DNA of 64,000 bases from Micromonospora endolithica (GTDB lineage Bacteria; Actinomycetota; Actinomycetes; Mycobacteriales; Micromonosporaceae), in contig NZ_RBAK01000014.1 in the NCBI RefSeq assembly GCF_003626595.1, positions 104,559 to 168,558 of the forward strand. The letters run 5' to 3'. A program made the position numbers and the translations under genes. The notes below the pieces were generated by a model. It saw only the letters and a list, made by a program, of their open reading frames with translations. It searched no databases and was not told the origin of the DNA. Of this stretch, positions 62,387 through 64,000 are shown one piece after another (position 1 is the first letter of the stretch; the number at the start of each line of letters is the position of its first letter).

Positions 62387-62728
62387 ATGGTCAGCGAGGA
62401 GATCCTGCGGACACACCTGCAAGAGCTGCGTCGCGGCACGGTCGTGGTGGCGAGCCTCGTCGCGCTGCGCCGCCCCGACTACGGCTACGCGCTGCTGCAA
62501 CGCCTCACCGCGCACGGCTTCCCGGTCGACGCCAACACGCTCTATCCGCTGCTGCGCCGGCTGGAGGAACAGGGGCTGCTGACCAGCGAGTGGAACACCG
62601 AGGAGAGCCGGCCACGCAAGTTCTACCGGGTCAGCGCCGAGGGTGAGACGGTGCTCGACCGGCTGCTCGACGACCTCGCCGCCGTACAGACCTCCGTGAC
62701 CGGCCTCATCGAAGGAGTGGACCGATGA
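62387..62728 (+). CDS. PadR-family transcriptional regulator
   Basis: 113 residues. Winged helix with YGYALLQRLTAHGFPVDANTLYPLLRRLEEQGLL region and RKFYRVSAEGETVL, the PadR signature. The stop overlaps the next gene's ATG by 4 bases. Likely represses its own operon. Confidence 0.92.
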   Translation: MVSEEILRTHLQELRRGTVVVASLVALRRPDYGYALLQRLTAHGFPVDANTLYPLLRRLEEQGLLTSEWNTEESRPRKFYRVSAEGETVLDRLLDDLAAVQTSVTGLIEGVDR

Positions 62729-63675
62729 CCTCCCTGACCGACCGCTACGTCGCCGCGACCCTGCGCTCGGTGCCGGTGGCCCGTCGCGACGAGATCGCCG
62801 CCGAGCTGCGCGCCTCCATCGACGACATGGTCGAGGGCCGGTCGGCCGACGGGCGGGACACCGGCGTGGTGGAGCGGGAGGTGCTCACCGAACTGGGCGA
62901 CCCCGCCCGGCTGGCCGCCCGCTACGCCGACCGCCGGCTCCAGCTCATCGGCCCGACCTACTTCCTGGTGTGGCAGCGGCTGCTGGTCACCCTGCTCAGC
63001 ATCATCCCCGGCCTCGTCGGCGTGATCGTGGCGCTGGTGGAGGCAACCGTCGACGACAACATCGGCGGCGCCGTCGGCACCGGAGTCGTCGCGGCCTTCC
63101 AGACCGCCGTGCAGATCGCGTTCTGGGTGACCGTGGTCTTCGCAGTGCTGGAACGGGTGGGCGCCCCGCTCGACCTGCCCGGCTGGACCGTGGACGACCT
63201 TCCCGACGCCCCCGCCGACCGGGACGTACCCCTCTCCGAGACCTGCGCCTCGGTGGTCATGCTGCTGCTCACCATCGGCTTCCTGGCCTGGCAGCACGTC
63301 CAGACGCAGATCCTCACCCCGGACGGCGACCGGCTGCCGATCCTCGATGAGGCACTGTGGACGTCCTGGCTGCCGTTCCTGATCGCCGTCCTGGTGGCCA
63401 GCATCGGCCTGGAGGTGGCGAAGTACCGGGCCCGCCGCTGGACCTGGCGGCTGGTCGGCGTCAACGCCCTGCTCGACCTGGCGTTCGCGGTGCCGGTGAT
63501 CGGGCTGCTGCTCACCGACCGGCTGTTCAACCCCGAGTTCGTGCAGCGCATCGAGTGGGTGCGCGACGGCGACAACCTGAACGTCGTCGCCCGGGGCGTC
63601 GCGGTCGGCGTCGCCGCCGTGACCCTCTGGGACCTGGTCGACAGCGCGATCAAGGCCCGCCGCAGCGCCCGCTGA
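62725..63675 (+). CDS. HAAS-domain membrane protein
   Basis: 316 residues: N-terminal HAAS-type domain (about 1-75; RSVPVARRDEIAAELRASIDDM, VLTELGDPARLAARYADR) that pairs with PadR regulators, then about five membrane helices. In many actinobacteria a PadR gene and a HAAS gene act as a signal-responsive pair. 4-base overlap with the PadR gene. Confidence 0.88.
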   Translation: MTSLTDRYVAATLRSVPVARRDEIAAELRASIDDMVEGRSADGRDTGVVEREVLTELGDPARLAARYADRRLQLIGPTYFLVWQRLLVTLLSIIPGLVGVIVALVEATVDDNIGGAVGTGVVAAFQTAVQIAFWVTVVFAVLERVGAPLDLPGWTVDDLPDAPADRDVPLSETCASVVMLLLTIGFLAWQHVQTQILTPDGDRLPILDEALWTSWLPFLIAVLVASIGLEVAKYRARRWTWRLVGVNALLDLAFAVPVIGLLLTDRLFNPEFVQRIEWVRDGDNLNVVARGVAVGVAAVTLWDLVDSAIKARRSAR

Positions 63676-63684
63676 CGGTGCAAC

Positions 63685-63722
63685 GCGCCGGTCCGGCACC
63701 CCACGGGGCGCCGGACCGGCGC
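63685..63722 (+). terminator. Hairpin after the HAAS gene
   Basis: Arms GCGCCGGTCCGGC/GCCGGACCGGCGC (13 bases, 12-base loop), 10 bases past the stop. Confidence 0.8.
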
Positions 63723-63802
63723 ACGCGTGGATCCGACCGACCAACGCACGGCGAGCTGGGGACTTCCACACCCACGGCACAACGGTGGTCGTGGCGACCA
63801 AG

Positions 63803-63878
63803 CTCCCCGTTGATCATGGGGTTGGCGGGTGATTCGAAGATCCAACCGCCCGCCAACTCCATGATCAACGTGCGGGGA
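63803..63878. repeat. Dispersed GATCATG inverted repeat, copy 2
   Basis: Core arms GTTGATCATGGGGTTGGCGG (about 63809-63828) and its near-complement (63849-63869), with outer CTCCCC/GGGGAG also able to pair. Same element as at 14376-14430. Confidence 0.7.
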
Positions 63879-63901
63879 GGGGGTGGGTGGGGGTGGGTGG
63901 G
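63874..63901 (+). other. G-quadruplex-prone tract
   Basis: Six consecutive G runs of 3-5 bases separated by single A or T bases. It lies between repeat copy 2 and the DUF397 gene end. Confidence 0.6.
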
Positions 63902-63918
63902 TGTGGCGGGGTGCGGGG

Positions 63919-64000
63919 TCATGGGGCCGGGTCGGAACGGAGCGCGCCGGAGCGGGCCGCGGCGACGAAGCCGGTCCAGGCCGCCGGGCCGAAGGCCAGC
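63919..64000 (-). CDS. DUF397-domain protein (partial, C-terminal end)
   Basis: The last 26 codons read AFGPAAWTGFVAAARSGAL followed by RSDPAP and stop, the characteristic end of the DUF397 domain. Such genes usually sit next to an XRE-type regulator in actinobacteria; the rest is outside the window. Confidence 0.85.
   Translation of the reverse strand, partial: LAFGPAAWTGFVAAARSGALRSDPAP

Noticed and set aside
1..64000. tRNA, rRNA or CRISPR array
   Set aside because: No cloverleaf arms with the invariant T-loop, no regularly spaced repeats were seen.

Overview
The window is chromosomal DNA of a very high-GC actinobacterium, most likely Micromonospora or a close relative in the Micromonosporaceae. 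Reasons: extreme GC bias at third codon positions, frequent GTG starts, 4-base ATGA/GTGA gene overlaps, actinobacterial housekeeping clusters (aroE-mltG-ruvX-alaS-DUF6167-DUF948, ruvC-ruvA-ruvB-yajC-secD-secF-apt-relA), a 1177-residue DnaE1, a DUF397 gene end, and small dispersed palindromic repeats. The genus name is an inference; no rRNA gene is present.

Layout. 1-10.8 kb (minus strand): aroE (cut by the window edge), mltG, ruvX, alaS, two small membrane proteins, a giant Pro/Arg/Gly-rich membrane protein coupled to rarA, and a 70-residue membrane protein. 10.9-19.5 kb: accessory housekeeping genes: GNAT acetyltransferase, MFS exporter with an ArsR-type regulator and a perfect 45-nt inverted repeat, a sugar-reductase-like SDR, aspS, a DUF998 membrane protein bracketed by inverted 57-bp repeats, a secreted streptogrisin-type protease, and a divergent HxlR regulator/PaaI thioesterase pair. 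19.7-31 kb: acyl-ACP desaturase, hisS, an MBL-fold hydrolase, two tandem membrane-anchored cyclophilins, a two-gene ABC exporter, relA and apt. 31-37.2 kb: secF, secD, yajC, ruvB, ruvA, ruvC. 37.4-48 kb: 3-hydroxybutyrate dehydrogenase-like SDR with a GAF/PucR regulator, a TetR/DHA2 efflux pair, and a liv-type ABC operon ending in a cobalamin-sensor-like protein that lacks a DNA-binding domain. 48.1-49.2 kb: class V aminotransferase. 49.2-55.3 kb: a gene-poor, decayed accessory region with an integrase remnant, a methyltransferase remnant, a frameshifted toroid-fold gene, a LuxR remnant and several small hypothetical genes. 55.4-64 kb: dnaE, an ECF-like sigma factor with a lipoprotein, a Ser/Thr kinase, a secreted protein, a PadR/HAAS membrane pair and the end of a DUF397 gene.

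How genes fit together. The minus-strand blocks combine tRNA charging, Holliday-junction processing (ruvX, ruvABC, rarA), cell-wall synthesis (mltG), protein export (secDF-yajC) and the stringent response (relA). Regulation visible in the sequence is mostly local: self-controlled regulator/effector pairs (ArsR-MFS, HxlR-thioesterase, TetR-DHA2, PadR-HAAS), each with an inverted repeat at the expected place. No CRISPR array, tRNA, rRNA or complete mobile element was recognised.

The least explained items are: (1) the 57-bp inverted repeats around the DUF998 gene, one of which supplies its stop codon; (2) the HTH-less cobalamin-sensor-like protein whose start codon lies at the loop of a 12-bp hairpin; (3) the 1015-residue disordered membrane protein translationally coupled to rarA; (4) the 31-bp palindrome just upstream of the desaturase; and (5) the 45-bp inverted repeat over a probable leaderless promoter of the ArsR-MFS operon.
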